Assembly: GCF_002890895.1 (NCBI RefSeq)
Contig: NZ_POUL01000014.1
Location: 1 to 64,000, forward strand
Source: Stutzerimonas stutzeri
GTDB taxonomy: Bacteria; Pseudomonadota; Gammaproteobacteria; Pseudomonadales; Pseudomonadaceae
DNA length: 64,000 nucleotides
Reading direction: 5' to 3'
The notes beneath the pieces are model-generated. The model ran no database searches. It was not told where the DNA came from and worked only from the letters and a program-made list of their open reading frames with translations. The position numbers and the translations under genes were made by a program. Of the stretch, positions 8,552-18,151 are shown piece after piece (positions within the stretch are counted from its first letter, which is position 1; each line of letters begins with the position of its first letter).

Positions 8552-10756
8552 TTACAACACTTTGTCCATAGTGATCGGCAGATCGCGGACCCGCTTACCG
8601 GTGGCGTGGAAGATGGCGTTGCCCACCGCCGCCGCCACACCGACGATGCCGATTTCGCCGACGCCCTTGGAGCCCAGCGCGTTGACGATTTCGTCCTTCT
8701 CCTCGACGAAAAACACGTCGATATCGTTGATATCGGCATTGATCGGGACATGGTACTCGGACAGGTTGTGGTTCATGTAACGACCGAGGTTGTGGTCGAT
8801 CATGGTTTCCTCATGCAGCGCCTGGCCGATACCCCACACCACACCGCCGGTGATCTGGTTGCCCGCTGTCTTCGGATTGACCACGCGCCCGGCCGCTACC
8901 GCACTGACCACGCGACTCACTTTCACCGTGCCCAATGATTCATCCACACGCACCTCAACAAAGATCGCCGAATGCGTAGAGATCGAGTATTCACTGCGTT
9001 TTTCGCCCGGCTTGGCGCTGACTTCCGCCTCGATCACGCCGTTGGCAGCGATGATCTCCGCCAACTCGACCCAATGTTCTGGCGAGGCCCTCAAGCGCAT
9101 CTGACCGTCGACGAACTCGACATCCTCAAGCTTGGCCCCGGTAAAAGGCGATACCGGCGCCTGCTGCGCTGCGTCGAGCAATTTCGCCTGCAGCCCTTCA
9201 CACGCCTGCTGCACGGCTGTGCCAACGGACGACACCGTGAAGGAGCCGCCTTCCAGCGGCGCCTGCGACAGGTTCGAATCACCCAGGCGAAACTCGACCT
9301 GCTCCATCGGCAGGCCCATCGCCGCGGCGGCAATCTGCGTCATCACGGTGTAGGTGCCAGTACCGATGTCGGAGGTGGCGCTGCTGACCACCAGCCGACC
9401 GTCGGGCTCCATGCACGCCTTAGCGGCGGCTGGCATCTGCATGGCCTCCCACACCCCGGTAGCCATGCCCCAGCCGATCAGCTGGTTGCCATCGCGCATG
9501 GAGCGCGGCGCCATCGAGCGGCGTGACCAGCCGAAGCGCTCGGCGCCCTGCTCGTAGCACTGGCGCAGCTCCTTGCTGGAATACGGCTTGTCCTCGTTGG
9601 CATTGCGCTCGGAGTAGTTGGTCAGGCGCAACTGCAGCGGGTCGATGTTCGCTGCGTAGGCCAGTTCATCCATGGCGCTTTCCAGGGCGTAGACGCCAAT
9701 GGTCGCGCCCGGCGCACGCATATCCAGCGGCGTGTAGACGTCCAGTGGCACCAGTTGATAGTCGAGCCTGGCGTTCGGGCACTTGTAGAGCATCCCGGAC
9801 CACTCGACCTCATGCTCGGTGAAATCCTCGAAGCTGGACGTCTGACCTATCGCCTGGTGGGTGATGGCCTGCAGTTCTCCGCTGGCGTTTGCGCCAATCG
9901 ACAGCCGCTGCACGGTGCGCGGACGATAGCCAAAGGTGAACATCTGCTGGCGTTTGAGCGTGACACGCACCGAACGCTTGAGCTTGAGCGCCGCCATAAC
10001 CGCCAGCGTCAGCTGGTACTGAGGACGCAAGCCGGAACCGAAGGCGCCGCCAACGAACGGCGAGAGGATGCGGATCTTGCCCTCCATGTCGAACACGCCT
10101 TCCAGATAGCGCATGCAGTTCTGCACGCCCTGGGTCTTGTCGTAGATCTCCAGGTTGCCTTCGGGAAAGTAGTGAACCGTGGAGGCATGCGGCTCCATCG
10201 GATTGTGGTGCTCGACCGGCGTCGTGTACTGCACATCCACCTTGAACTGCGCGCTGGCCAGGGCGCTGTCCACATCACCGCGCGGCTCCGGCAGGTCAGC
10301 CGGTGCCTTGTGCATGGTTTCCAGTTCGCTGAGCAGGTCGGTGTGATGGGGCCCGCGCTCGTACTCGACGCGCACCAGGCTGCCGGCGTAACGGGCCAGC
10401 TCGAGATTTTCCGCCACGACCAGCGCAATCGGCTGGCCGCTGTAGAGAATACGGTCGTTGAACAGCGGTCGGAACGGCGAGCCATCGGCAGCATCGTCGT
10501 CCTCGTAAGGGTCGTCGTAGCTCGCAATGGGCGGACGGTTCTGGTGGGTCAACACCAGCGCCACGCCTGGCACCGCTTCGGCCGCGCTGGCGTCGATGCT
10601 GACGACCCGACCACGCGCGATACTGCTGTTGACCACGCTGCCATAGAGCAGGCCGGGCACATCGAACTCACCGGCGTAATGCGCCTGGCCCGTGACTTTC
10701 AGCGGGCCATCGACGCGGTTGAGCGGCTGCCCGAACGGGGAATTGGCTGGTTTCAT
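8552..10756 (-). CDS. paoC: Aldehyde oxidoreductase molybdenum-binding subunit (PaoC/YagR-like)
   Basis: Large catalytic subunit (734 residues) of a xanthine-oxidase-family enzyme that binds molybdopterin cytosine dinucleotide and oxidises aldehydes. It starts '[21 protein letters not shown]', has '[13 protein letters not shown]' for cofactor binding and ends with '[12 protein letters not shown]', whose glutamate (about residue 701) is the expected catalytic base. No Tat signal is seen on this subunit. It is last in the operon mocA-paoA-paoB-paoC and its start overlaps the paoB stop by 4 bases. A nicotinate or isoquinoline dehydrogenase is a less likely alternative, because the PaoB-type cysteines next door favour the Pao group. 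Confidence 0.87.
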   Translation of the reverse strand: MKPANSPFGQPLNRVDGPLKVTGQAHYAGEFDVPGLLYGSVVNSSIARGRVVSIDASAAEAVPGVALVLTHQNRPPIASYDDPYEDDDAADGSPFRPLFNDRILYSGQPIALVVAENLELARYAGSLVRVEYERGPHHTDLLSELETMHKAPADLPEPRGDVDSALASAQFKVDVQYTTPVEHHNPMEPHASTVHYFPEGNLEIYDKTQGVQNCMRYLEGVFDMEGKIRILSPFVGGAFGSGLRPQYQLTLAVMAALKLKRSVRVTLKRQQMFTFGYRPRTVQRLSIGANASGELQAITHQAIGQTSSFEDFTEHEVEWSGMLYKCPNARLDYQLVPLDVYTPLDMRAPGATIGVYALESAMDELAYAANIDPLQLRLTNYSERNANEDKPYSSKELRQCYEQGAERFGWSRRSMAPRSMRDGNQLIGWGMATGVWEAMQMPAAAKACMEPDGRLVVSSATSDIGTGTYTVMTQIAAAAMGLPMEQVEFRLGDSNLSQAPLEGGSFTVSSVGTAVQQACEGLQAKLLDAAQQAPVSPFTGAKLEDVEFVDGQMRLRASPEHWVELAEIIAANGVIEAEVSAKPGEKRSEYSISTHSAIFVEVRVDESLGTVKVSRVVSAVAAGRVVNPKTAGNQITGGVVWGIGQALHEETMIDHNLGRYMNHNLSEYHVPINADINDIDVFFVEEKDEIVNALGSKGVGEIGIVGVAAAVGNAIFHATGKRVRDLPITMDKVL

Positions 10757-11739
10757 TGGGCGGCTCCTTTGGCGGCGTCGGTCAGGGCGCGGACGATGGC
10801 GCGGTGGCCCAGTTCGATCTTGAAGGCGTTGTGTTCGAAACCGCTGGCACCCTCGAGCAGAATGTCGGCAGCGGCGCTGAACGCGGCCGCGTCAGCCGTC
10901 TTGCCAACCAGCGCCGCCTCCGCTTCCGCCTTGCGCCAAGGCTTGTGCGCCACGCCGCCCATGGCGATGCGGGCACTGCGAATGCTGTCGCCGTCCATCT
11001 CCAGTGCAGCAGCGACCGAAACCAGGGCAAACGCATAGGAGGCACGATCACGCAGCTTGAGGTAGCTGCTGTGCGCGGAGAAGTCCTGTGGCGGCAACTC
11101 GACCGCGGTGATCAGCTCGCCATCGACCAGGGTGTTGTCCTGCTCGGGTGTATGGCCTGGCAAGCGGTGGAAGTCGGCCATGGGAATGCGCCGTTCGCCG
11201 CGCTGCCCTTGCACATGCACCACTGCCTCCAGTGCCGCCATCGCCACGCACATGTCGGAGGGATGCACGGCGATGCAGGCGTCGCTGTGGCCGAGAATCG
11301 CGTGGATGCGATTGAGCCCGTCGCGCGCCGAGCAGCCGGTACCGGGCTCGCGCTTGTTGCACGGTGTGGTGGCATCGTAGAAGTAGTAGCACCGGGTGCG
11401 CTGCAGCAGGTTGCCGCCGGTGGTGGCCATGTTGCGCAACTGCGGCGAGGCGCCCGCCAGGATCGCCTGTGACAGCAGCGGATAGCGGGCTTCCACCAGC
11501 GGATGCCAGGCCAGATCCGCATTGCTGACCAGCGCACCGATGCGCAGACCGCCCTCGGGCGTCTCTTCAATATCCGCCAGGGGTAGCTGGGTGATATCGA
11601 TCAGCTGCGACGGACGGGTGACGTTTTCCTTCATCAGATCGAGCAGGTTGGTGCCGCCGGCGATGTAACGGCTGTCCGGCCGGAACTGCCCGATGGCTTC
11701 TTCGACGCTGCTTGGGCGTGCATAGCTGAAGGGATTCAT
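10753..11739 (-). CDS. paoB: Aldehyde oxidoreductase FAD subunit with extra [4Fe-4S] cysteines (PaoB/YagS-like)
   Basis: The FAD-binding subunit (328 residues) passes electrons from the 2Fe-2S subunit onward. '[17 protein letters not shown]' is the FAD-binding motif of the xanthine dehydrogenase medium subunit, and '[15 protein letters not shown]' the second. The cysteine-rich insert [21 protein letters not shown] at about residues 131-151 matches the extra [4Fe-4S] site known for E. coli PaoB and absent from ordinary xanthine dehydrogenases. The start overlaps the paoA stop (ATGA). Confidence 0.87.
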   Translation of the reverse strand: MNPFSYARPSSVEEAIGQFRPDSRYIAGGTNLLDLMKENVTRPSQLIDITQLPLADIEETPEGGLRIGALVSNADLAWHPLVEARYPLLSQAILAGASPQLRNMATTGGNLLQRTRCYYFYDATTPCNKREPGTGCSARDGLNRIHAILGHSDACIAVHPSDMCVAMAALEAVVHVQGQRGERRIPMADFHRLPGHTPEQDNTLVDGELITAVELPPQDFSAHSSYLKLRDRASYAFALVSVAAALEMDGDSIRSARIAMGGVAHKPWRKAEAEAALVGKTADAAAFSAAADILLEGASGFEHNAFKIELGHRAIVRALTDAAKGAAQ

Positions 11740-12269
11740 GGCGTCACCTCCTTCGCACCGGCAAGCCGCTCGCGTGTCTCTTCGGTCGCATCCTCGATGG
11801 CTGCGACGATGTTCGGATAGGCGCCACAGCGGCAGACGTTGCCGCTCATCTGCTCACGCAGGTCATCGCGCGATTGCACCCGTCCTTCGGCCACCATGCC
11901 CACCGCCGAGCAGATCTGCCCGGGCGTGCAATAGCCGCACTGAAAGGCGTCGTGTTTGACGAAGGCGGCTTGCATCGGGTGCAGCGCCTCGCCCTCAGCC
12001 AGCCCTTCGATGGTGGTCAGCTGGGCGCCGTCATGCATCACGGCCAGGGTCAGGCAGCTGTTGATGCGCTTGCCGTTGAGCAGCACGGTGCAGGCGCCGC
12101 ACTGGCCGTGGTCACAGCCCTTCTTCGTGCCGGTCAGGTGCAGTTGTTCGCGCAGCAGATCAAGCAGTGTGGTCCAGGGATAGACCTCGACTTCGCGGCG
12201 CTGGCCGTTCAGTTGGAGGGTAATGGAACAGGCGGAAATCCCACCTGCAGCGGTAGATGTTTCGCTCAT
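11736..12269 (-). CDS. paoA: Aldehyde oxidoreductase 2Fe-2S subunit (PaoA/YagT-like)
   Basis: Small iron-sulfur subunit of 177 residues holding two [2Fe-2S] clusters. The plant-ferredoxin-type site is '[21 protein letters not shown]' (split C-x4-C-x2-C...C), and the helical site is 'CGYC...CRCGAYPN'. Unlike E. coli PaoA, the start shows no twin-arginine signal peptide ('[20 protein letters not shown]'), so this enzyme is probably cytoplasmic. No upstream extension restoring one was noticed. First of the three structural genes, 224 bases after mocA. Confidence 0.87.
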   Translation of the reverse strand: MSETSTAAGGISACSITLQLNGQRREVEVYPWTTLLDLLREQLHLTGTKKGCDHGQCGACTVLLNGKRINSCLTLAVMHDGAQLTTIEGLAEGEALHPMQAAFVKHDAFQCGYCTPGQICSAVGMVAEGRVQSRDDLREQMSGNVCRCGAYPNIVAAIEDATEETRERLAGAKEVTP

Positions 12270-12493
12270 GGCAGCCTCACGGTTTGGGAGTCTTCGGCTG
12301 CCTGTTCTATGCAGGATCGCCGAAAACTTCAGGCATTAGGTGCGCTGTCCGTGCGCTTAGGGGTACGACTGCCACGTCGGAAAAAACGTTCAGCTGATGG
12401 GCCGGAAGGAACCGGAAGGGGCCGACAGGTTTGTGCTGGGCCCTCCAACCGCAGCCCGCGAGGCACCGACCGCTGATCGGCACCACGCCGGCC

Positions 12494-13096
12494 TCAGGCG
12501 TCTCGGCGATCCTCCGGTCGGTCGATGTCCTGCAGCACACCAACATCATCAACCTCGACTTCGGTGACTGGGCCCGCGCTGAACAAGGCTTGCGCGCCGC
12601 GATCGCCGTCGAGTGCCATTACCTGAGAGCGGTAGCAGCTACCGATGCCTCGCGGATGACCAAGCTGCCCGACATGGCGCGGCACCACCAGCCGCTCCTG
12701 GCGGATTTCAGCGGCAATGCCACGGATGGTTTCGCGGCGGATATAAGGCATGTCGCCAAGCGCAACCAGCCAGCCCTGCTCGGCCGGATACTGCGCAATG
12801 GCCTGCGCCAGGCTGTGGCCCAGGCCGTTGCTGCGCACCGTAAAGACCTCGGCACCGAACGATCCGGCCCGCTGATCAAGCCACGCGCGCAGCGCAAGAT
12901 TATCCTCGCGGGTGACCACCACCAGTCGCTCCGTGACCCCTGCCAGCGACTCGAGCGTCGAGGCCAGCACGCCGGGTGCAGCAGGCGTATCACGACTGGG
13001 CACGAGCAACTTGTCTTGATCGACAAGCTCGCGGTAACGGCTGCCCTGCCCGGCTGCCAACACCAGCGTGCACAGCCCCATGATCGGCTCAGGCAT
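12494..13096 (-). CDS. mocA: Molybdenum cofactor cytidylyltransferase MocA
   Basis: A 200-residue nucleotidyltransferase that adds CMP to Mo-molybdopterin, giving the MCD form needed by Pao-type enzymes. The NTP-binding motif 'LVLAAGQGSRYREL' is at the start. 'LVALGDMPYIRRETI' holds the metal-binding aspartate, and 'HPRGIGSCYRSQVMAL' near the C-terminus is like the MocA-type substrate loop. The frame is open farther upstream, but the ATG at 13096 has a good GGAG 7-8 bases before it. It heads the pao operon. The operon's usual fourth partner, an XdhC/PaoD-type insertion chaperone, is not seen nearby. Confidence 0.85.
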   Translation of the reverse strand: MPEPIMGLCTLVLAAGQGSRYRELVDQDKLLVPSRDTPAAPGVLASTLESLAGVTERLVVVTREDNLALRAWLDQRAGSFGAEVFTVRSNGLGHSLAQAIAQYPAEQGWLVALGDMPYIRRETIRGIAAEIRQERLVVPRHVGQLGHPRGIGSCYRSQVMALDGDRGAQALFSAGPVTEVEVDDVGVLQDIDRPEDRRDA

Positions 13097-13438
13097 AGAC
13101 AGGCTCCTTTGCGGTGGTTCCGCTCCAGCCGCGGCCTCGACTACCTGGCTGCCTGAACTCTTGGCTGCATCTTTTGAACATCTCACCCTCGAAAACCGCA
13201 GCGTAGACACAGGCGCGTGATGCACCCGTTGGCTCTTTGGACAGGCGCCAGCCTTAGAGGTGGCAGAGCCCAACGAAGCAGAACTGACGGGTCACTCTAA
13301 TCACATTCAACCGGCTGGAACGACGGTGTAAGATGCGCCGCTTTTGCGAGCATCGCCCGGATAAGCTTTGCTGTAACGAGCAAGTCGTCCAGAGAGACAA
13401 CCCCAACGCATCATCGACCGGCAAGAAGAGGAATCAAA
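13097..13438. other. Divergent intergenic region, mocA / purine permease
   Basis: About 340 bases without a supported gene. It must hold divergent promoters for the mocA-pao operon and the permease gene. No clear operator, riboswitch or repeat was recognised. A purine-riboswitch-like fold was considered and not found. Confidence 0.5.
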
Positions 13439-14734
13439 ATGCTGGAGAAGCTGTTCCAACTCAAGGCGCACAACACCACGCTGCGCACAGAGATCCTCGC
13501 CGGTCTCACCACCTTCCTGACGATGGCCTACATCCTCTTCGTCAACCCGAGCATCCTCGCCGAAACCGGCATGGATCACGGCGCGGTATTCGTCGCCACC
13601 TGCCTGGCCGCGGCCATCGGCTCGGCGATCATGGGCCTGGTCGCCAACTACCCGATCGCCCTGGCGCCGGGCATGGGCCTGAATGCCTTCTTTACCTACA
13701 CCGTGGTACTGACCATGGGCTACACCTGGCAGACCGCGCTGGGTGCGGTGTTCCTGTCCGGTGCGATCTTCTTTCTGCTGTCGATCTTCAAGATCCGCGA
13801 GTGGATCATCCACAGCATTCCGCTGGCGCTGCGTTCGGGCATCGCGGCGGGTATCGGCCTGTTCCTGGCGATCATCGCGCTGAAGAACGCTGGCATCGTC
13901 GTCGACAATCCGGCCACGCTGGTCGGCCTGGGTGACCTGACTGCCGGCGGCCCGCTGCTGGCCTGCCTGGGCTTCTTCCTGATTGCCGCCCTGGCCTACC
14001 GCAAGGTCACCGGCGCGGTGATGATCGGCATCCTGGTGGTCACCGTGCTGTCGATCGTCCTCGGCCTCTCCGAGCTCAACGGCGTCGTGTCGATGCCGCC
14101 TTCGCTGGTGCCGACCTTCATGCAACTGGACATCATGGGCGCGCTGGACATTGGCCTGATCAGCGTGATCTTTGCCTTCCTCTTCGTCGATCTGTTCGAC
14201 ACCTCCGGCACGCTCATTGGCGTGGCGCAGAAGGCCAATCTGCTGGACAAGGACGGTCGCATGCCTCGCCTGGGCCGCGCCCTCCTGGCTGACAGCACCG
14301 CGACCATGGCCGGCGCAGCCCTGGGCACATCAACCACCACCAGCTACATCGAATCCGCCGCCGGCATCAGCGCCGGTGGCCGCACCGGCCTGACCGCGTG
14401 CGTGGTCGCCCTGCTGTTCCTGCTCAGCCTGTTCTTCGCCCCGCTGGCCGGCGCCGTTCCGGCTTACGCCACCGCACCGGCACTGTTGTTTGTTGCTGTG
14501 TTGATGATGAGCAGCCTGGTCAACATCGACTGGGAAGACCTCACCGTCGCCGCACCGGTGGCCATTGCCGCCCTGGCCATGCCGCTGACCTTCTCCATCG
14601 CCAACGGCATCGCCTTCGGCTTTATCGCCTGGACCGCGATCAAGCTGCTGGCCGGCCGCTGGCGCGACCTGAGCCCGGCGATGTGGATCCTGTCGATCCT
14701 GTTCGTGATCAAGCTGGGCTGGTTCGCCGGCTGA
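13439..14734 (+). CDS. NCS2-family purine permease (guanine/hypoxanthine type)
   Basis: Inner-membrane proton-coupled nucleobase permease of 431 residues of the AzgA-like (GhxP/PbuG) branch. Typical motifs are 'LTTFLTMAYILFVNPSIL' near residue 23, 'APGMGLNAFFTYTVVLTMGYTWQ' near 77, and 'FLFVDLFDTSGTLIGVA' near 246 with 'GTSTTTSYIESAAGISAGGRTGL' near 302. Those match adenine/guanine/hypoxanthine carriers. The start is the ATG at 13439 after AAGAGGA. Single gene. Exact specificity (guanine, hypoxanthine or adenine) cannot be decided. Confidence 0.88.
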   Translation: MLEKLFQLKAHNTTLRTEILAGLTTFLTMAYILFVNPSILAETGMDHGAVFVATCLAAAIGSAIMGLVANYPIALAPGMGLNAFFTYTVVLTMGYTWQTALGAVFLSGAIFFLLSIFKIREWIIHSIPLALRSGIAAGIGLFLAIIALKNAGIVVDNPATLVGLGDLTAGGPLLACLGFFLIAALAYRKVTGAVMIGILVVTVLSIVLGLSELNGVVSMPPSLVPTFMQLDIMGALDIGLISVIFAFLFVDLFDTSGTLIGVAQKANLLDKDGRMPRLGRALLADSTATMAGAALGTSTTTSYIESAAGISAGGRTGLTACVVALLFLLSLFFAPLAGAVPAYATAPALLFVAVLMMSSLVNIDWEDLTVAAPVAIAALAMPLTFSIANGIAFGFIAWTAIKLLAGRWRDLSPAMWILSILFVIKLGWFAG

Positions 14735-14795
14735 CAGCCGCGTCCTGCCGTTGCAGCGGAACCCCGTCCGGCCGGTGCCTGCGTTCGGGACGACT

Positions 14796-14836
14796 TAGGG
14801 TGGGCCGGGCGGCGCTCCGCTTCGGCCCACCAAAGC
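14796..14836. repeat. Intergenic hairpin repeat (GGTGGGCC type)
   Basis: TAGGGTGGGCCG...CGGCCCACCAAAGC forms an imperfect hairpin downstream of the permease gene and belongs to the same GTAGGGTGGGC family as the copy near 7060. It may double as a terminator. Confidence 0.5.
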
Positions 14837-14906
14837 AGCCCCGAGCAGGACCCGAGCGGTCCTGACAACCCGAGCTGACGACCGTACAATCCGCGCCCTC
14901 CGGTTG

Positions 14907-14995
14907 CGTGGGTGGATGACGCTTTTTTCATCCACCTTTCATGCGGCGACGGTGGATGGATAAAGCGCCAGCTGCGCGCCCCGGTCCACCCTACG
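14907..14995. repeat. REPIN-like intergenic repeat upstream of trmA
   Basis: Holds the hairpin GGTGGATGA-CGCTTTTT-TCATCCACC (14911-14936) and closes with GGTCCACCCTACG at 14983-14995, inverted relative to the left end. It ends 26 bases before the trmA start. An upstream extension of the trmA frame would run through this repeat, which argues for the later start. Confidence 0.65.
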
Positions 14996-15021
14996 ATTTA
15001 CTTACCACTCCAAGGGTCCTC

Positions 15022-16110
15022 ATGAGCGCTCCGCAGTTCGATCCCGCCACTTACGACGCCCAACTCGCCGAGAAAGCCGCGCGGCTGGTGGAACTGCTGG
15101 CGCCCTTCGACGCACCCGCGCCGGACGTCTTCGACTCACCGCGCGAGCACTATCGCCTGCGCACCGAGTTCCGCCTGTGGCGCGAAGACGGCCAGCGTCA
15201 CTACGCGATGTTCGAGCAGGGCGACAAGCACACGCCAATCCTGATCGATAGCTTCCCTATCGCCAGTCGCCGCATCAATGAGCTGATGCCGCAGCTCAAG
15301 GCCGCCTGGCAAGCCAGTGAAACGCTGAGCTTCAAGCTGTTCCAGGTCGAGTTTCTGACCACCCTGTCCGGCGACGCGCTGATCACCCTCGCCTATCACC
15401 GCCCGCTGGACGACGCCTGGCAGACCGAAGCTGAACAGCTCGCTGAGAAGCTTGGCGTGAGTATCGTCGGCCGCTCCAAGGGCAAGCGCATCGTCATTGG
15501 CCGCGACTATGTCACCGAGCAATTGACCGTGGCCGGACGCACCTTCAGCTATCGACAACCCGAAGGCGCCTTTACCCAGCCCAACGGCGATGTATGCCAG
15601 AAGATGCTGAACTGGGCGTTTGAGGCGCTAGGCGAACGCAGCGACGACTTGCTCGAGCTGTATTGCGGCAACGGCAATTTCACCCTGCCGCTGGCGACCC
15701 GGGTGCCCAAGGTGCTCGCCACCGAAATCAGCAAGTCTTCGGTGAACGCCGCGTTGGCCAACCTCGATGACAATGGCATCGACAACGTCAGCCTGGTTCG
15801 CCTGTCGGCCGAGGAACTGACCCAGGCGCTGAACGAAGTACGCCCGTTCCGCCGCCTAGCCGGCATCGACCTGAAGAGTTACGCCTTCGGCAGCGTGTTC
15901 GTCGATCCGCCCCGCGCCGGTATGGACCCGGACACCTGCGAACTCACGCGCCGCTTCGAGCGCATCCTCTACATCTCCTGCAACCCGGAAACCCTCGCGG
16001 CGAACATCGCCCAGCTGCACGACACCCACCGCATCGAGCGCTGCGCCCTGTTCGACCAGTTCCCCTACACCCACCACATGGAATCGGGTGTGTTGTTGGT
16101 TCGCAAATGA
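15022..16110 (+). CDS. trmA: tRNA (uracil(54)-C(5))-methyltransferase TrmA
   Basis: Makes ribothymidine at position 54 of tRNA and acts on tmRNA in E. coli. The 362-residue length matches E. coli TrmA. The SAM motif is '[16 protein letters not shown]' (about residues 210-225), the catalytic cysteine is in '[15 protein letters not shown]', and '[11 protein letters not shown]' precedes it. There is no TRAM domain or N-terminal Fe-S cysteine set, as expected for TrmA rather than RlmD. The ATG at 15022 ([15 protein letters not shown]) is the conserved start, although the frame extends upstream into a repeat. Confidence 0.95.
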   Translation: MSAPQFDPATYDAQLAEKAARLVELLAPFDAPAPDVFDSPREHYRLRTEFRLWREDGQRHYAMFEQGDKHTPILIDSFPIASRRINELMPQLKAAWQASETLSFKLFQVEFLTTLSGDALITLAYHRPLDDAWQTEAEQLAEKLGVSIVGRSKGKRIVIGRDYVTEQLTVAGRTFSYRQPEGAFTQPNGDVCQKMLNWAFEALGERSDDLLELYCGNGNFTLPLATRVPKVLATEISKSSVNAALANLDDNGIDNVSLVRLSAEELTQALNEVRPFRRLAGIDLKSYAFGSVFVDPPRAGMDPDTCELTRRFERILYISCNPETLAANIAQLHDTHRIERCALFDQFPYTHHMESGVLLVRK

Positions 16111-16456
16111 CCACCGGGTAAACGCCGGCAACTCGTCGGCGTTCTACTTCTGTCACCATCCGGCCGTTACGGAGATGCATAGGTGCTGATGCTCGAGCCG
16201 ATCGGCAGCCCCGGCCCGACGCGCGAAAAAGGCCTGCGCATCGTCTATGACATCGAGACCCGGCTCGTGGACAGCCTGGCAGCCACACGAGCTGCCGATG
16301 ACGGAGCGTTGACCCCGCCTCGCCACACCGCGCCGCAGGGTGGCGAGCGACCAGCGATTTCCGCGCCGCCAGGCCGCGGCATGGTCTTGGCCTTTGCGGC
16401 CGGCCAAGTGGACAAGGCTGAGGCGTAACCCGCCTTAGGACTCGCAGATCCGCTCG
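16111..16456. other. Gene-poor stretch after trmA with a possible terminator
   Basis: A short hairpin, AACGCCG (16121-16127) with CGGCGTT (16137-16143), lies just after trmA and could end its transcription. A possible small frame starts at GTG 16183 and runs to 16428 (81 codons) with a GGAG about 10 bases upstream. Its product is low-complexity, matches nothing I recognise, and is overlapped by an antisense frame of the same size, so it is left uncalled. Confidence 0.4.
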
Positions 16457-18010
16457 TCAGTACTCAACCTGCAGTTCGGCGCTCCTCGGTTCGGCCTGGC
16501 AAGCCAGCGCCCAACCCTGATGTACTTCCTGCTCGCTCAACACCTGATTGCTGCGCATCCTTACGCTGCCTTCCACCACCCGGCATTTGCATACGGCGCA
16601 GACGCCCGAGCGGCAGGCATTCGGTGGTTGCAGGCCAGCCTGTTCCATCGCCTCCAGCAGCACCTCACCGCGCCGTACATCCAGCTCATAATGACGGCCG
16701 TCGAGCGCCACCTTCAGGCGACTCCGCCGTGCGCCCGGCGCGGCGGCCGACACAGCAGTACCAAAACGCTCCAGATGGATGCGAGCGGCCTCCACGCCCA
16801 GTTCACTCAGCGCGGCGCTGGCGGCGTTCATGAACGGTTGCGGCCCGCAGACAAAGGCGTCGGCGGCAGCCCAACCGGCAATCATCGCGGCAATGGCCGG
16901 GCCGCTAGGCACGCCCTGTTCTGCATCCAGCCAGATGCAAAGCTGTAGGCGCTCGGGATATCGCGCGGACCATTCAGCCAGCTCCTCGGCAAAGATCAGC
17001 GAAGCGGCATCGCGGCTGGCGCAGAACAGGCACACCCGCCCGCTACCCTCGACCAGCGCCGCCTGCAGGATCGCCATCAGCGGCGTGATACCGCTGCCTG
17101 CACCGAGCAGCAGCAGATCGTCATCCAGGTTGCGCGGCACAAACAGGCCGGCCGGCGGCAGCGCCTCGATACAGTCGCCCGCCTGCAGGGTATCCAGCAG
17201 CCAGTTCGATGCGCGCCCGCCAGGCACGCGCTTGACGGTGATGCGCAGCGCGCCATCACCCTGCGGCCGCTGCGACAGCGAATAGCAGCGCAGCAGCGGC
17301 ATCTCGCCACAGGGCACCTTCAGCGTGAGGAACTGCCCCGGCTGCGCGGTAAAGCCTACGCGCTGGGCGACCGGCACCTGCAGTATGAACGAGCAGCTGT
17401 CGGCAGTTTCGGCCTGGCATGAGGCGATGCGCAGGCGGGTGAACTCCCCTGATACGGGGGCGGGGGCAGACAACGTCGTGCTCGGGCTCTGCGCCGGTCC
17501 TGCCGAGGACGGGCCGCGCAGCATCGGCCACACCATCTTGCGGCGAAACAGCAGCACGTAACCGACATGCAGGCCGATCAGCCACAGTCCCAGGTTGGCG
17601 AATAATTCGTGCATTTCGTCGGGTTCATCCAGCCAGACGATGAAGTCGATGTCGCTGGCGGCGCCGAACACCTCCGCGCCGACGCCGGGCAATGCGCCAA
17701 GCACGTCGCCGTTATCGACCATCCCCAACCCAATCAGGCTGGCCAACGCAAAGCTCGCCAGCGCGCCGACCGTCAGCCACTTGCCGATTGCCGACAGGCC
17801 GGGCTTACGGCGCTGCCCCTTCGGCGGCAGCAGCTTTGGAAAACCGCGCAGGCGCAGCGGCACAATCAATAGGCGCCACATCAGCAATGCCACCAGGCCA
17901 TAGCCCAGCCAGATATGCAGCAGCTCTGCGTCGTCGCCGCTCAGATAGACGCCAAGAAAGAAACCGGCCAGTAACCAGTGAAACAAGCGAAAGCGGTTGA
18001 AGGCAGCCAC
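16457..18010 (-). CDS. Cytochrome b561-type membrane domain fused to NAD(P)H reductase and 2Fe-2S ferredoxin domains
   Basis: A 517-residue fusion. Residues about 1-160 form a cytochrome b561-like membrane domain ('FNRFRLFHWLLAGFF', 'LLHIWLGYGLVALLMWR', 'LGLWLIGLHVGYVLLF') with histidines for haem b. Then comes a ferredoxin-reductase module with flavin motif 'RCYSLSQ', nucleotide motif 'GAGSGITPLMAIL' and 'CGPQPFM'. The C-terminus is a 2Fe-2S domain ('CRSGVCAVCKCRV...ACQAEP'). I chose the GTG at 18010, preceded by GAGGA, over an ATG 24 codons upstream that lies in the divergent promoter. It faces away from the SHP/DHC genes and presumably feeds them electrons from NAD(P)H. Confidence 0.8.
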   Translation of the reverse strand: MAAFNRFRLFHWLLAGFFLGVYLSGDDAELLHIWLGYGLVALLMWRLLIVPLRLRGFPKLLPPKGQRRKPGLSAIGKWLTVGALASFALASLIGLGMVDNGDVLGALPGVGAEVFGAASDIDFIVWLDEPDEMHELFANLGLWLIGLHVGYVLLFRRKMVWPMLRGPSSAGPAQSPSTTLSAPAPVSGEFTRLRIASCQAETADSCSFILQVPVAQRVGFTAQPGQFLTLKVPCGEMPLLRCYSLSQRPQGDGALRITVKRVPGGRASNWLLDTLQAGDCIEALPPAGLFVPRNLDDDLLLLGAGSGITPLMAILQAALVEGSGRVCLFCASRDAASLIFAEELAEWSARYPERLQLCIWLDAEQGVPSGPAIAAMIAGWAAADAFVCGPQPFMNAASAALSELGVEAARIHLERFGTAVSAAAPGARRSRLKVALDGRHYELDVRRGEVLLEAMEQAGLQPPNACRSGVCAVCKCRVVEGSVRMRSNQVLSEQEVHQGWALACQAEPRSAELQVEY

Positions 18011-18056
18011 GGCGGCAATCCTCGGTATAGGGAATGCCTCCCTTGTATGCCCCGCA

Positions 18057-18108
18057 GCTGAAGCCAAGCTGAATGCCATCACCTGGCTAGATTCAGCTTG
18101 GCGTAAGG
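18057..18108. promoter_or_regulatory. Divergent pair of 11-bp direct-repeat operators
   Basis: Read on the minus strand, TTCAGC-TTGGC-TTCAGC (18057-18073) points at the reductase fusion. Read on the plus strand, TTCAGC-TTGGC-GTAAGG (18092-18108) points at the cytochrome genes. Together they form a perfect 12-bp inverted repeat, GCCAAGCTGAAT (18063-18074) and ATTCAGCTTGGC (18091-18102). Hexamers repeated every 11 bases are typical of OmpR/PhoB-family response regulators. The regulator is unknown. Confidence 0.55.
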
Positions 18109-18151
18109 CGGGGCGCCTAGGCTGCGCTCATCCATCCTGGAGGACCGCACC

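Noticed and set aside
9755..11038. 427-codon frame opposite paoC and paoB
   Set aside because: Antisense to recognised molybdoenzyme subunits; no domain.
13097..13438. Purine riboswitch ahead of the permease
   Set aside because: No three-way-junction pattern could be drawn by eye, and such riboswitches are not usual in pseudomonads.
16183..16428. Possible 81-codon ORF (GTG start) after trmA
   Set aside because: Weak start, low-complexity product, equal-size antisense frame, no family recognised.
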